The notes: generated by a model not told the origin, from the sequence alone. 64,000 nucleotides of DNA from Algoriphagus resistens (GCF_001442615.1 NZ_LMXN01000002.1:310001-374000); one strand, 5' to 3'. Positions 8,639 to 17,990 are shown, numbered from the stretch's first letter. Program-made: numbers and translations.

Positions 8639-10024
8639 ATGAAAAAGACAACATATTTTCTTGCCGCACTGTTGGGCTTGAGTATTCAAATTGCCTCAGC
8701 TCAAGTGAAAAAAGGTAGTGTATTGATAAAAAATGCAACCGTTCTTACCATCACCAACGGAACACTTGAAAACTCAGATGTTCTGGTCCAAGATGGTATA
8801 ATCAAGAAAGTAGGGCAAAATATCAATGCACCAAAAGATGTCACTACAATTGATGGTACTGGCAAATACCTGATGCCTGGTATAATAGATGCACACTCTC
8901 ATCTTGGTCTGGATGTAGTCAATGAAGCTACTGCACCGATAGTAGCTGAAGTTCGGATGAAAGATGTGGTAAATCCTTTTGAAGTAGGGATTTACAGGGC
9001 TCTGGCCGGGGGTGTTACTATTTCCCATGCTATGCATGGATCAGCAAATGTGATTGGCGGACAAAATGCAACTTTAAAACATAGGTGGGGATCTACTGAC
9101 CCAGCAGATATTATCATGCAGGATGCCCCTAGAACAATCAAGTTTGCATTGGGCGAAAACCCAACAAGAGTTCACGGGAGAGGAAACGGAATTCAGCCAA
9201 GGACTAGAATGGGTGTTGAAGGCATTCTAAGGAACGGGTTTAATGAAGCTATTCAGTATAAGAAGGCCTGGGATGAATACAACTCCGCTTCGTCCCAAAA
9301 AAACAGTAAAGCGCTACCGCCTGTTCATAATGAAAGACTTCAGATTTTGTCAGATATTTTAGATGGAAAAATAATTATCCACTGCCATTCCTATCGTGCA
9401 GATGAAATCTACATGCTAATCAATGTGGCAAGGGATTTTGGAATTACAAAATTGGTATTTCAGCATACCAATGAAGGGTTTAAAGTGGCTCCGGAGATAG
9501 CAGAATACACAATGGGAGCATCAGTTTTTGCAGACTGGTGGGCTTATAAGTTTGAAGTTTATTATTCTACTGCCTATAATGCTGCTATTTTAACAGAAAA
9601 TGGTGCCATCACCTCAATCAATTCTGATGATGCAGAATTGATTCGCCACCTGTATCACGAAGCAGCAAAGACACAACGCTACGGCGGCATGACTGATGAC
9701 CAAGCTTTATCTATGATTACTATCAATCCAGCCAAGCAGTTAGGCATAGACGAGAAGGTAGGTTCCATAGAAGAAGGCAAGCAAGGTGATTTGGTGCTGT
9801 TCGAGGGACATCCTCTTTCTTCTTATGCAGTTCCACAAATGACATTCGTGGATGGAGTGAAGTATTTTGATATCAAGGAAGACGCAGATGATCAGCGGCT
9901 AAAAATCAGTCCTACTCAAATGGTTGAGGAAGTGACTATCTCCACGGATCATGAAGATCGATGTATGCAAGGAACGGAAAGTCTTTTTGAGACTACCAAC
10001 TCTTTATTCCTATTAAATCAATAA
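8639..10024 (+). CDS. Secreted amidohydrolase (imidazolonepropionase-like), intact metal site
   Basis: 461 residues from the ATG at 8639; this start puts a clear signal peptide (KKTTYFLAALLGLSIQIASA) at the N-terminus, whereas the upstream ATG at 8546 lies inside leader repeat B. The metal site is complete: DAHSH (H86, H88), IIHCHSY and VFQHTNEG histidines, and SINSDDAEL with the late aspartate. The end motif SIEEGKQGDLVLFEGHP is typical. Family members hydrolyse C-N bonds in cyclic amides or dipeptides. It is the middle gene of three paralogues and the only one with the ligands, so it probably supplies the catalytic activity in the periplasm. The substrate is not evident. Confidence 0.88.
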   Translation: MKKTTYFLAALLGLSIQIASAQVKKGSVLIKNATVLTITNGTLENSDVLVQDGIIKKVGQNINAPKDVTTIDGTGKYLMPGIIDAHSHLGLDVVNEATAPIVAEVRMKDVVNPFEVGIYRALAGGVTISHAMHGSANVIGGQNATLKHRWGSTDPADIIMQDAPRTIKFALGENPTRVHGRGNGIQPRTRMGVEGILRNGFNEAIQYKKAWDEYNSASSQKNSKALPPVHNERLQILSDILDGKIIIHCHSYRADEIYMLINVARDFGITKLVFQHTNEGFKVAPEIAEYTMGASVFADWWAYKFEVYYSTAYNAAILTENGAITSINSDDAELIRHLYHEAAKTQRYGGMTDDQALSMITINPAKQLGIDEKVGSIEEGKQGDLVLFEGHPLSSYAVPQMTFVDGVKYFDIKEDADDQRLKISPTQMVEEVTISTDHEDRCMQGTESLFETTNSLFLLNQ

Positions 10025-10027
10025 ACA

Positions 10028-10092
10028 CATGAAATCGAGCATGTCGAAAACGACACACACCGGGATGATTATAATGCATGCGAGATTCCATC
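10028..10092 (+). repeat. CATG-bounded leader repeat, copy C
   Basis: Left arm CATGAAATCGAGCATG (10028-10043), 33-base spacer, right arm CATGCGAGATTCCATC (10077-10092). It begins 3 bases after the stop of the preceding gene and ends 27 bases before the next start at 10120, so it fills the intergenic gap. An ORF of 28 residues runs from 10029 to 10115, stopping 4 bases before that start codon. Confidence 0.78.
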
Positions 10093-10119
10093 TGACCATT
10101 TTGAAACAACTATAAATAG

Positions 10120-11421
10120 ATGAAAATACTAAATAAAACCTTTTGCGCCCTAATTCTTGCATTGTTGCCGATGGTGGCAGCTGCGCAAATAGATGGGGAA
10201 GTGATCAAACCAAGATCCGGTAAGTTCTTATTGCAGAATGCGACTGTGGTAACTATCACCCAAGGAGTGCTGAACAATACATCCGTTTTGGTAGAAGATG
10301 GGAAAATCAAGGAGGTCGGAGCTAATATTGCCGCTGATGAAGCTGAAATAATAGACTGCAGCGGGAAATTCATCTATCCAGGAATGATCGATGGAGGCAC
10401 AAAGCTAGGGCTAGTGGAAGTCAGCTCAGTGGCCGAAACTGTTGACTATGCAGAAATCGGGGATTTCACCCCTAACATGCAGGCTTTGACCGCAGTAAAT
10501 CCTAATTCAGTTGCTATTCCGGTGACAAGAGTTTCTGGTGTCACCACCGTTCTCACTGTTCCTTCCGGAGGATTATTCCCCGGTACTGCCGCTTTGATCA
10601 ACTTGAATGGATACACTCCTGATCAGATGTTTGCCGGATTTAAAGGTGTGGTGATGAATTTTCCAAGCTCTGGCCGAAGAGGAAGGTATGACCGCAGATC
10701 AGATGAAGACATCAAAAAGGCGAGTGAAAAAGCACTTAAGGAGGCAGATAAACTTTGGGAAAACGCGAAAAACTACAGTACACTTGCGGCAAATGGTGCA
10801 GAACTGGAATATTATCCAGAAATGGAACAGCTTGCCAAAGCGACAACAGGTGAGCTCCCATTGTTGATTGAAGTAAATACAGCTTCTGATATCCAGGCAG
10901 CCATCAAATGGGTAGAAGGAAAGGAAGCTAAGGTGATCTTTACAGGGGTGGCGGAAGGCTGGAGAGTAGCCGAAGCAATCGCTAAAGCGGGTATCCCTGT
11001 AATTACCGGTCCCATTCAGGCGCTTCCAACACGAGAGTCTGACCGCTATGATGCTGCCTATGCCAATGCTGGAAAAATGGCAAAAGCAGGAGTGAAATTA
11101 GCTATCAGAACTGATGAGCAGGAGAATGTGAGAAACTTGCCGTTTTTTGCTGCTTTTGCTGCTGCTTATGGCCTGGGAAAGGAAGAAGCCTGGAAAGCTG
11201 TAACCATAAATCCTGCTGAAATCTTTGGGTTGGCAGACCAATATGGATCTGTTGAAGCAGGTAAAACTGCAAATCTTATTGTTGCCGATGGTGATCCGTT
11301 CGAAACCAAGACAAATATTCTTCATGTATTTATTGAAGGATACAGAATGCCGCTGTCCAATCGACAAGTTAGGCTTTATCAAGAATTTTTGGAGCGGTCC
11401 CCAGGATTGAAGATGAATTAA
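10120..11421 (+). CDS. Secreted amidohydrolase-fold protein lacking the metal site (third paralogue)
   Basis: 433 residues with a signal peptide ending at AAAQ (residue 22). It aligns by eye with the amidohydrolases on either side: LLQNATVVTITQGVL, a closing VEAGKTANLIVADGDPFE, and a barrel between. The metal motif is replaced by YPGMIDGGTKLG, and the whole protein contains a single histidine (in ILHVFIEG), so it cannot build the usual four-histidine zinc site. It shares a VPSGGLFPGTAALI stretch with the first paralogue (TPAGGMLAGKAAII). Preceded by leader repeat C and followed by a terminator, it closes the three-gene set. A non-catalytic subunit of a complex with the middle gene product is plausible but not shown. 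Confidence 0.82.
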   Translation: MKILNKTFCALILALLPMVAAAQIDGEVIKPRSGKFLLQNATVVTITQGVLNNTSVLVEDGKIKEVGANIAADEAEIIDCSGKFIYPGMIDGGTKLGLVEVSSVAETVDYAEIGDFTPNMQALTAVNPNSVAIPVTRVSGVTTVLTVPSGGLFPGTAALINLNGYTPDQMFAGFKGVVMNFPSSGRRGRYDRRSDEDIKKASEKALKEADKLWENAKNYSTLAANGAELEYYPEMEQLAKATTGELPLLIEVNTASDIQAAIKWVEGKEAKVIFTGVAEGWRVAEAIAKAGIPVITGPIQALPTRESDRYDAAYANAGKMAKAGVKLAIRTDEQENVRNLPFFAAFAAAYGLGKEEAWKAVTINPAEIFGLADQYGSVEAGKTANLIVADGDPFETKTNILHVFIEGYRMPLSNRQVRLYQEFLERSPGLKMN

Positions 11422-11443
11422 TTCCGAAATGAGGCGTTTTTAA

Positions 11444-11490
11444 AAACCGCAAGAACAATCCTGTATTATTGGGCTTTTCTTGCGGTTTCG
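11444..11490 (+). terminator. Rho-independent terminator after the amidohydrolase block
   Basis: A 12-bp perfect stem, AAACCGCAAGAA (11444-11455) with TTCTTGCGGTTT (11477-11488), is followed by a short T-rich run. It lies 22 bases after the third amidohydrolase stop. Confidence 0.75.
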
Positions 11491-11507
11491 TTTATTTTGC
11501 CTGTATT

Positions 11508-12674
11508 ATGAAAAGAATATATATCCCAAATCTTGTATTTCTCATCGCTGTGCTAGTTTCCTGCAAAACCGATGAAAACAATGTACTTGTAAGTGATTTA
11601 ATTGAAGCAAAACGAGCGGAAGTGGCCCCTGATAAACGTGTGGCGCTTTGGGATTTGACATTTGAAAATGACACGCTAAAAGGCCAAACTGATCAGCCGG
11701 AAGCTTTGGATCAACTGGTCAAAGAAATCAATTCCCTACAGATCAATTTTACCGATGCTGTCTTACGTTTGCCTGATGCACAGCTTGGAGAAAAGACCAA
11801 AGCTTTGGTCACAATCTCTGTGGCCAATATCAGAAGCAATCCCAAGCACTCTGCCGAACTTGCCACTCAAGCGCTTATGGGAACTCCTTTAAATGTCCTT
11901 AAAGAGGATGATGGGTGGTTTCTTGTCCAAACTCCAGACGGCTACCTTTCCTGGGTAGACAGGGCGGGGATTCATTTGATGGATGAGGCGGAATTAGAAC
12001 ATTGGTTTAGAGAACCTAAAGTTGTTTTTACAGCCCTTACAGGCCATGTCTGGCAAAATACAGACCAGACAGAAATGGTTTCAGACCTTGTGGCAGGAAA
12101 TATCCTAACACTTCAAGAAGAGTCCAACGATCAGTTGAAGGTAAGCCTTCCCGATGGTCGACAGGGATGGATTTCCACTAAGGAGGTCCAGAACTGGGAA
12201 AGCTGGATAGCGTCAAGAGAGACATCTCCGGAATCCCTGATTTCTACAGCTAAGCAAATGATGGGGACCCCTTATCTGTGGGGCGGTACTTCCATTAAAG
12301 GTGTGGATTGCAGTGGGTTCACCAAGACCATCTATTACCTCAATGGACAGATTATCCCGCGTGATGCATCCCAGCAGATCAATGAGGGTGAGCTAGTGGA
12401 TGCTGACAAAAACTGGGAAAACCTTCAAGTGGGTGATTTGCTGTTTTTTGGGGTAAAAGGAACAGCTGAGAAGAAAGAAAGGGTAGTTCATGTAGGGATG
12501 TGGATAGGAAACGGAGAATTTGTCCATTCCAGAGGTTTGGTGAGAATATCAAGTTTTGACCCAGAGAGTCCGAATTATGATGCGTACGAACTTGGTAGGT
12601 ATCTTCGAACTAAGAGAATTGTAAATGTTCCTTCCGAACACATAGTATCCGTTGCAGAGCTTTTAACCAACTAA
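11508..12674 (+). CDS. NlpC/P60 lipoprotein endopeptidase with SH3 domains
   Basis: 388 residues from the ATG at 11508, which places a lipoprotein signal (VLVSC, Cys19) at the right distance; the ORF is open upstream but that part overlaps the terminator region. Two SH3b-like domains lie at about 100-240 (VANIRSNPKHSAELAT and GHVWQNTDQTEMVS start them). The C-terminal NlpC/P60 domain has catalytic Cys268 in DCSGF and His328 in HVGMWIG. Such enzymes cut D-Glu to diamino-acid bonds in peptidoglycan stem peptides. Five bases separate it from the M28 peptidase gene, so the two are probably co-transcribed. Confidence 0.9.
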   Translation: MKRIYIPNLVFLIAVLVSCKTDENNVLVSDLIEAKRAEVAPDKRVALWDLTFENDTLKGQTDQPEALDQLVKEINSLQINFTDAVLRLPDAQLGEKTKALVTISVANIRSNPKHSAELATQALMGTPLNVLKEDDGWFLVQTPDGYLSWVDRAGIHLMDEAELEHWFREPKVVFTALTGHVWQNTDQTEMVSDLVAGNILTLQEESNDQLKVSLPDGRQGWISTKEVQNWESWIASRETSPESLISTAKQMMGTPYLWGGTSIKGVDCSGFTKTIYYLNGQIIPRDASQQINEGELVDADKNWENLQVGDLLFFGVKGTAEKKERVVHVGMWIGNGEFVHSRGLVRISSFDPESPNYDAYELGRYLRTKRIVNVPSEHIVSVAELLTN

Positions 12675-12679
12675 TAAAT

Positions 12680-14782
12680 ATGACCAAAAACAAACCTATT
12701 TTAGGAATTGCTCTCGTTATTGGCTTAACCTTTTCAGCAAAGGCCCAACACGTGACGGGTTTTTTTCCGCAGGATAAAAGTAAAGAGGTTGCTATTGAGA
12801 GCGAATATCTCAAAGCTGTCGATTATGACCAATTTAAAGTTCACCTGAAAGAACTGACGAAAGCACCACACATCGCAGGAACCCCCGAAAACGAAGACGT
12901 TGCTACCTATATAACCAAGGTGATGACGGATGCGGGAATGGATGTGACCTCCTACCCTTATGATGTGTATTTGCCAAATGAACCGGGCGAATCGCTTTTG
13001 GAAATAGTAACCCCTAACAAAATCACCTTATCCCAACAGGAAGGTCCAATCGAAGGCGACCCGTTTTCTACTGACTCCCGACTGCATAAAGGATTCAATG
13101 CCTACTCGGGATCTGGAGACGTCACTGCTGAAGTGGTCTATGCCAATTATGGGGTCAAGGCCGATTTCGAAAAACTGGCTGAAATGGGAGTCGACCTGAA
13201 AGGCAAAGTCATAATAGCTAGATATGGTGGAAATTTCCGGGGCTATAAAGCGCAATTTGCAGAACAATATGGAGCTGCTGCATTGATCATTTATACAGAT
13301 CCGGAGGACTCAGGATTTGGAAAAGGAAATGTGTATCCTGAAGGACCTTTTTACAATGAAACTACCATTCAGCGAGGTTCTTTGTTGACGCTGGACTACA
13401 CGGGAGATCCGTTGACTCCCTTCGAACCTGCCCTTCCGTTAGATGGGGATAAAAAAGTGAAGAGACTCGATCCCAAGGATGTCGCTTTTCATACAATTCC
13501 TGTTTCGCCGATTGGTTATGGCGCTGCCAAAGAGATCTTAAGCCGAATGAAAGGCTCTTCAGTTCCTGAAGAATGGCAAGGTGGGTTGCCCTTTGAATAT
13601 AAGCTCACTGGAGGTTCTGAGCTGAAAGTACGTGTGAAAGTGGAACAACCTGTGGACTACATCAGAGCCAATAATGTAGTGGGCAAATTCGAGGGTAGTG
13701 AATTTCCTGATGAGTGGATTATATTGGGAAGCCATTACGATGCCTGGAGTTTTGGAGCGACTGACCCCAATTCAGGAACGGCAATGATGCTCACACTCGC
13801 AGAAGCTATCGGAGAATTAATTAAAGATGGGGTGCGCCCAAAAAGATCAATCTTAATTGGGCATTGGGATGCTGAGGAACAAGGTGTGATCGGTTCTACA
13901 GAATGGGTGGAGCAGTTTAAGGATGAATTAGGGGCAAAAGCTGTAATCTATATGAATTTTGACGCAGGGGTATCTGGAAGAAATTTTGGGGTTTCCGCTG
14001 CTCCTACCTTGAAAAATCTGATTATTGAAGCTTCAAAAGAAGTCGCTTATCCGGATTCTGCCAAGTCAGTGTATGAGGTTTGGGCTGGTAAAAATGAAGA
14101 GCCAAGGATCGGAAATCTGGGTGGTGGATCTGATCATATTGCATTTTATATGTATGCTGGAGTTCCAAGTTTGAGTGGTGGTTCTGGAGGTACTTCAGCT
14201 TACCACTCTAACTATGACAACTTCCACTATTACAGCAAGTTTGTAGATCCGACATTTAAGATGGGCGGAACTGTAGCTTCGGTTATTGGCGTGCTTACGC
14301 TCAGGCTGGCAAATGCAACAATCATTCCTTATGATGTTCCAAGATATGCTCAGGACTTGAAGATGCATTTTGATAATGCAGTCAAAGCAGTAAAAGAATT
14401 GGATTCTTTATTCGTATCGTTTGACAAAGTGGATGCGGCCATTGAAAAATTACAAGCAAGTTCGGATGCTTATCAAACAGCGATGAATGCTGCTCTTGAA
14501 TCAGGAAACCTTTCTGAAAAACAGATTCACACTTTAAATAAGGGTCTTATTGCTTTGGAGAAAAGCTGGATTGATCCCAAAGGAATGTATTTTGGCAGCT
14601 GGTATAGATCATTATATGTGAGTACTGATCCCTTCTCCGGATATGCTTCATGGATTTTGCCGGGAATAAAATATGAAGTGGAAACCAAATCAACTGCACG
14701 TCTGGAGGAATGGGATTCCCGCTACGCTAAGGCTATTTTAGATCTCAGCAAGAAAGTGGATAAAATGACTAAGAGTCTTTAA
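12680..14782 (+). CDS. M28 family glutamate-carboxypeptidase-like metallopeptidase
   Basis: 700 residues with a signal peptide (ending AKAQ, residue 22). The order matches human GCPII: N-terminal part, PA domain (about 130-260), M28 catalytic domain, and a C-terminal dimerisation domain (about 560-700). The zinc ligands and catalytic glutamate are in place: H352 in GSHYDAW, D362 in TDPNSG, E399-E400 in DAEEQG, the Asp of NFDAG and the His of YHSNYD. It should cleave C-terminal acidic residues or N-acylated dipeptides outside the cytoplasm. Its partner gene encodes a peptidoglycan stem-peptide hydrolase, which suggests peptide scavenging or wall-peptide recycling. A strong terminator follows. 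Confidence 0.9.
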   Translation: MTKNKPILGIALVIGLTFSAKAQHVTGFFPQDKSKEVAIESEYLKAVDYDQFKVHLKELTKAPHIAGTPENEDVATYITKVMTDAGMDVTSYPYDVYLPNEPGESLLEIVTPNKITLSQQEGPIEGDPFSTDSRLHKGFNAYSGSGDVTAEVVYANYGVKADFEKLAEMGVDLKGKVIIARYGGNFRGYKAQFAEQYGAAALIIYTDPEDSGFGKGNVYPEGPFYNETTIQRGSLLTLDYTGDPLTPFEPALPLDGDKKVKRLDPKDVAFHTIPVSPIGYGAAKEILSRMKGSSVPEEWQGGLPFEYKLTGGSELKVRVKVEQPVDYIRANNVVGKFEGSEFPDEWIILGSHYDAWSFGATDPNSGTAMMLTLAEAIGELIKDGVRPKRSILIGHWDAEEQGVIGSTEWVEQFKDELGAKAVIYMNFDAGVSGRNFGVSAAPTLKNLIIEASKEVAYPDSAKSVYEVWAGKNEEPRIGNLGGGSDHIAFYMYAGVPSLSGGSGGTSAYHSNYDNFHYYSKFVDPTFKMGGTVASVIGVLTLRLANATIIPYDVPRYAQDLKMHFDNAVKAVKELDSLFVSFDKVDAAIEKLQASSDAYQTAMNAALESGNLSEKQIHTLNKGLIALEKSWIDPKGMYFGSWYRSLYVSTDPFSGYASWILPGIKYEVETKSTARLEEWDSRYAKAILDLSKKVDKMTKSL

Positions 14783-14812
14783 TGAGACATTAGTTAATAT
14801 ATTCAGGATAAG

Positions 14813-14848
14813 AAAAGGGCTTAGATTAATTTCTAAGCCCTTTTATTC
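14813..14848 (+). terminator. Rho-independent terminator after the M28 peptidase gene
   Basis: A 13-bp perfect stem, AAAAGGGCTTAGA (14813-14825) with TCTAAGCCCTTTT (14832-14844), and a 6-base loop. Confidence 0.85.
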
Positions 14849-14931
14849 TCTCTACATTCTTTAAATGCTTGCATCCCAAAATAAATAGGTATATTAATTA
14901 AGCAATTTTGATATTTACCAATGCAAACAGG

Positions 14932-15237
14932 ATGGAAACAATTTATGTGGGCTTACTTTTTATCGCTTTTAGTGCGCTAATCAAATTTTTCCCCGGGCTT
15001 CTTGCTGGCTATAATAGCCTTTCCCATCGCGAAAAGGAGAATGCAAAAACAAATGGTTTACCCACCTTTGCATCCATTGTGTTGGCTGTTATGGGCATAC
15101 TTTGCATAGGAGTGTATTTTGTGTCAAATTGGTCAGATTTGCCTTCCAGAATGGGGATTAACTATGTATCGATATCTCTTGCCGGAGCGATCATTTTGAT
15201 CATATTTGGGAATAGATTTACCACTAATTCTAACTGA
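14932..15237 (+). CDS. DUF3784-like small membrane protein
   Basis: 101 residues from the ATG at 14932; an ATG at 14908 would add eight poorly hydrophobic residues before the first membrane segment. Three membrane segments are visible (about 3-20, 45-62 and 76-93). The sequence FFPGLLAGYNSLSHREKE between the first two is the conserved loop of the DUF3784 family, which has no assigned function. It stands alone after a terminator and before a convergent regulator gene. Confidence 0.7.
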   Translation: METIYVGLLFIAFSALIKFFPGLLAGYNSLSHREKENAKTNGLPTFASIVLAVMGILCIGVYFVSNWSDLPSRMGINYVSISLAGAIILIIFGNRFTTNSN

Positions 15238-15331
15238 AAATCCACCTAATGAGCTATGCAACTCCCTATTTATCCTACTTGATAGTGCTAAGGATAGTCA
15301 GAGAATATTAGCTATGACCTTACAGTGTCGT

Positions 15332-16246
15332 TTAAACAAAGTTCGTCCGTGCTTTCTGCTCAGCTAAGTAAGCCTTCATCTCCTCGCCTTCTTCTACTTT
15401 TACTTCGCCTGGCAAGCCTAGAATAAACCTCGCCAATCCGGGTAACTGTGGTATTTCTCCATGAAAATAATATTGGTTCCTGTTCTTGATAGACATAAAT
15501 GGTCTCGCATTTGGATGCTCTTCTAGCATAAGCTGGTATGCTTTTTTACTTAGTTTCAACTTGACCAGGAACAGGTTCTTTCCAGTAAACCCAAACAACT
15601 GGGTACCTGGTAACTGGTGTTTAGTTTCATATTTCCAATCTTCCTGACTCAAAACAACTTCACCTATTCGCTCGATTTTAAAAACTTTCATGCTTTTACT
15701 TGATGGTTCAAAAGCATGAATTGATTCATAGTTGGATGAAAAAGCCACTGGTTCTACCAAACGGTCACTTGTGGTATCTGAGCTAAGTGAATAATAATCC
15801 TTCAGCCAAACTTGTTTTTTTTGCTGAATACTTTGGCCTATTTCATCTACTAACCTACCTAAATTTGCCTTGAACAGTTGTTCTGTCCCCTGCTTGACTT
15901 CCGACCTGAGAGCCAACTTTTTCAAGAGAGAATCATGCAGAAGGTTGCCTTTTCCATGACTTTCAATTACAGATCGTAGCCATTGGCTTTCTTCCTGCGA
16001 AAAGGTACCGTAGTTCAAGGTCTGATCCATTCCTGGCCTGTGTTGAATCTTGTATTTGCTGAATTCCTTCACGACCTCAAAACCCAAAGCTTCCAGTAAT
16101 TTGAAATAGCGATAAACTGTGCGTTCATCAGTCTCCAACAATTCGGCAAGTCTGTGTACAGGCTTGCCTATATTACTTTGTAGCAAATTGATCAATTTGA
16201 AAACGCGTAAAATTTTTTGCTGTTCGATTTTTCCGGACTGGCTCAT
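15332..16246 (-). CDS. WYL-domain transcriptional regulator
   Basis: 304 residues. Residues about 12-65 form a winged helix (LAELLETDERTVYRYFKLLEALGFEVV) of the HTH_11/DeoR type. A WYL domain follows at about 140-230 (SLSSDTTSDRLVEPVAFSSNYES), and the C-terminal part (ARPFMSIKNRNQYYFHGEIPQLPGLARFILGLPGEVKV) is the WCX extension. WYL proteins sense nucleic acid or small ligands and control DNA damage, defence or metabolic genes. The divergent neighbour is a membrane GT-C-like protein; no obvious stress or defence genes lie next to it, so the target is unclear. Confidence 0.85.
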   Translation of the reverse strand: MSQSGKIEQQKILRVFKLINLLQSNIGKPVHRLAELLETDERTVYRYFKLLEALGFEVVKEFSKYKIQHRPGMDQTLNYGTFSQEESQWLRSVIESHGKGNLLHDSLLKKLALRSEVKQGTEQLFKANLGRLVDEIGQSIQQKKQVWLKDYYSLSSDTTSDRLVEPVAFSSNYESIHAFEPSSKSMKVFKIERIGEVVLSQEDWKYETKHQLPGTQLFGFTGKNLFLVKLKLSKKAYQLMLEEHPNARPFMSIKNRNQYYFHGEIPQLPGLARFILGLPGEVKVEEGEEMKAYLAEQKARTNFV

Positions 16247-16379
16247 AGTGACTTCTGGGATTTAGAAACTTAAAACTACAGAAATGAGCTAATAAACGTC
16301 AGTGATTGACATGAACTGTCAAAATTTTTATAGTTATTTTTTCTCCCTTCAAAGCAAAATTCCTTCTAATTTTAGCTTA

Positions 16380-17990
16380 ATGAGCCCTAAGCAATCCAAT
16401 TACTTTTTATCTACAAAACAATTTTCAGTATTCGCAGCTGGCATCACTTTCCTTCTTGCCTACTGGTATCTTGGCTACGACGGAATTACATTCAGTGATG
16501 ACGTTTATTATTTACTTGCGGGCAAAAAATTCTGGAGCGGTTCAATGGAAGTGAATGATTACCATTTTTCCAGCCGTTGGGGAGCCTATGTACCTTCGGG
16601 ACTGATAGGATTTATAGTTGGCTTTGATCCACACACAATCTCATTTGTTTCTTTTATAGCATACGCTTTGACGCTATCCGTATTAATCTGGGTACTCCCA
16701 AAATCCACACCTAGTTGGGTTTTGGTACTTTGGCTTTGTACGCAGGTATATTTTTTACATTTTCTGACGAAAGTTTATCCGGATAGTCTTCTGGTGCTTT
16801 TCACCTGCCTGATTCCCGCGGCCTCGTCGCTAAGAAGCATCCGGCCAATACTTTCAGGTTTTATCCTTGTCTTAAGCTTGTTTTTAGGTTTTTTGACAAA
16901 AGAGACAATCGTTCTTTTGTCCCCATTTCCCATACTTCTCCTTATTTTTGACTTTAGGAGCAGAGAACTTTCTAAACCGTTTTATCTGTCCATTTTGGTA
17001 ACCGGAATTCTTCTACTTAGTCTATACTTAGGTTATTTCTGGATTAATTTCGGCGATCCGCTGCACCGTATCAGTTCTATTAATGCGGGCCATTATATCT
17101 CTGAATTCACCTATGCAGATAAAGGGTTACTGTCAATTCTGAAAAGACTAACCACTTTACCGATTATCACTTTCATAGAGCGATCTTATTGGCCATGGAT
17201 TGTATTTGCTATTCCTGGGATTGCTTTGGGTTTGAAGTCTAGGGATACTCCGGCACTTGAGTTTTCGCTTGCACTCCTGTGTCTATTGATAGGTTTTTGG
17301 TTTATGAGTTCTACGTTGGAGTTCTACAACCCTATTTACCTCAATCCAAGGCATCTGATTATCACCGTTCCTATTCTTTGTGTGTTGATTTCCTTTGGGT
17401 GGAAAGAATGGCAAACCTCCAAAAGATGGAGAACCTGGATACTTGGTTTACTGGCTCTGGGAGTTGTGATTAGCTTAGCACAGATGGATTGGAAAATGGC
17501 AGGATTCCAACTTGCATTGGTGGGTGCCGTATCTATTTATTATTCCAAATTTCAGCCTATAGTTTTCGTAGGTATTCTTGTTGCTCCAGCTTTTCTGGCT
17601 ATTCCGTATCAAAAGAATCTCAAGCAGTACGAATCCTTGATTGAAACGTTAAGTAAAGAAATTCAATCTACCGGTAACCAATCGATTTTATTGACCAATG
17701 ATTTTCTGGAATTCAGTGAGCTGGTGCTTTTCCCTGAAGATGAAATCAGTCAAAAAAAGCTCAATGGATTAGAGAGTCATTTAAGCTGGGATAAATCCAA
17801 AACAGATACTGTTAAGCTTGTGCTGTACTCCTATTATCGGCACGCCTATCCTCAGGAACAAGAGGAAATTGACAGGGTATTAACCTGGCTTGAAAAACGG
17901 GGATACACCTTGCAGGGAGAAGAAAATAACGGAGTGATATGGAAGGGGATCTATGTTAGAAATAAACGTTCGGCACCGTCACCTCTTTGA
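16380..17990 (+). CDS. Multi-pass membrane protein, GT-C (ArnT/PMT-like) glycosyltransferase candidate
   Basis: 536 residues from ATG 16380; an in-frame ATG at 16302 would add 26 residues. The protein has roughly ten or more membrane segments. The first extracytoplasmic loop carries FSDDVYYLLAGKKFW, matching the acidic catalytic loop of GT-C enzymes that use polyprenyl-phosphate sugars. The C-terminal 120 residues are soluble. Family 39-type enzymes modify lipid A, proteins or cell-wall polymers on the outer face of the inner membrane. No partner genes lie nearby, so the acceptor is unknown. Confidence 0.65.
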   Translation: MSPKQSNYFLSTKQFSVFAAGITFLLAYWYLGYDGITFSDDVYYLLAGKKFWSGSMEVNDYHFSSRWGAYVPSGLIGFIVGFDPHTISFVSFIAYALTLSVLIWVLPKSTPSWVLVLWLCTQVYFLHFLTKVYPDSLLVLFTCLIPAASSLRSIRPILSGFILVLSLFLGFLTKETIVLLSPFPILLLIFDFRSRELSKPFYLSILVTGILLLSLYLGYFWINFGDPLHRISSINAGHYISEFTYADKGLLSILKRLTTLPIITFIERSYWPWIVFAIPGIALGLKSRDTPALEFSLALLCLLIGFWFMSSTLEFYNPIYLNPRHLIITVPILCVLISFGWKEWQTSKRWRTWILGLLALGVVISLAQMDWKMAGFQLALVGAVSIYYSKFQPIVFVGILVAPAFLAIPYQKNLKQYESLIETLSKEIQSTGNQSILLTNDFLEFSELVLFPEDEISQKKLNGLESHLSWDKSKTDTVKLVLYSYYRHAYPQEQEEIDRVLTWLEKRGYTLQGEENNGVIWKGIYVRNKRSAPSPL

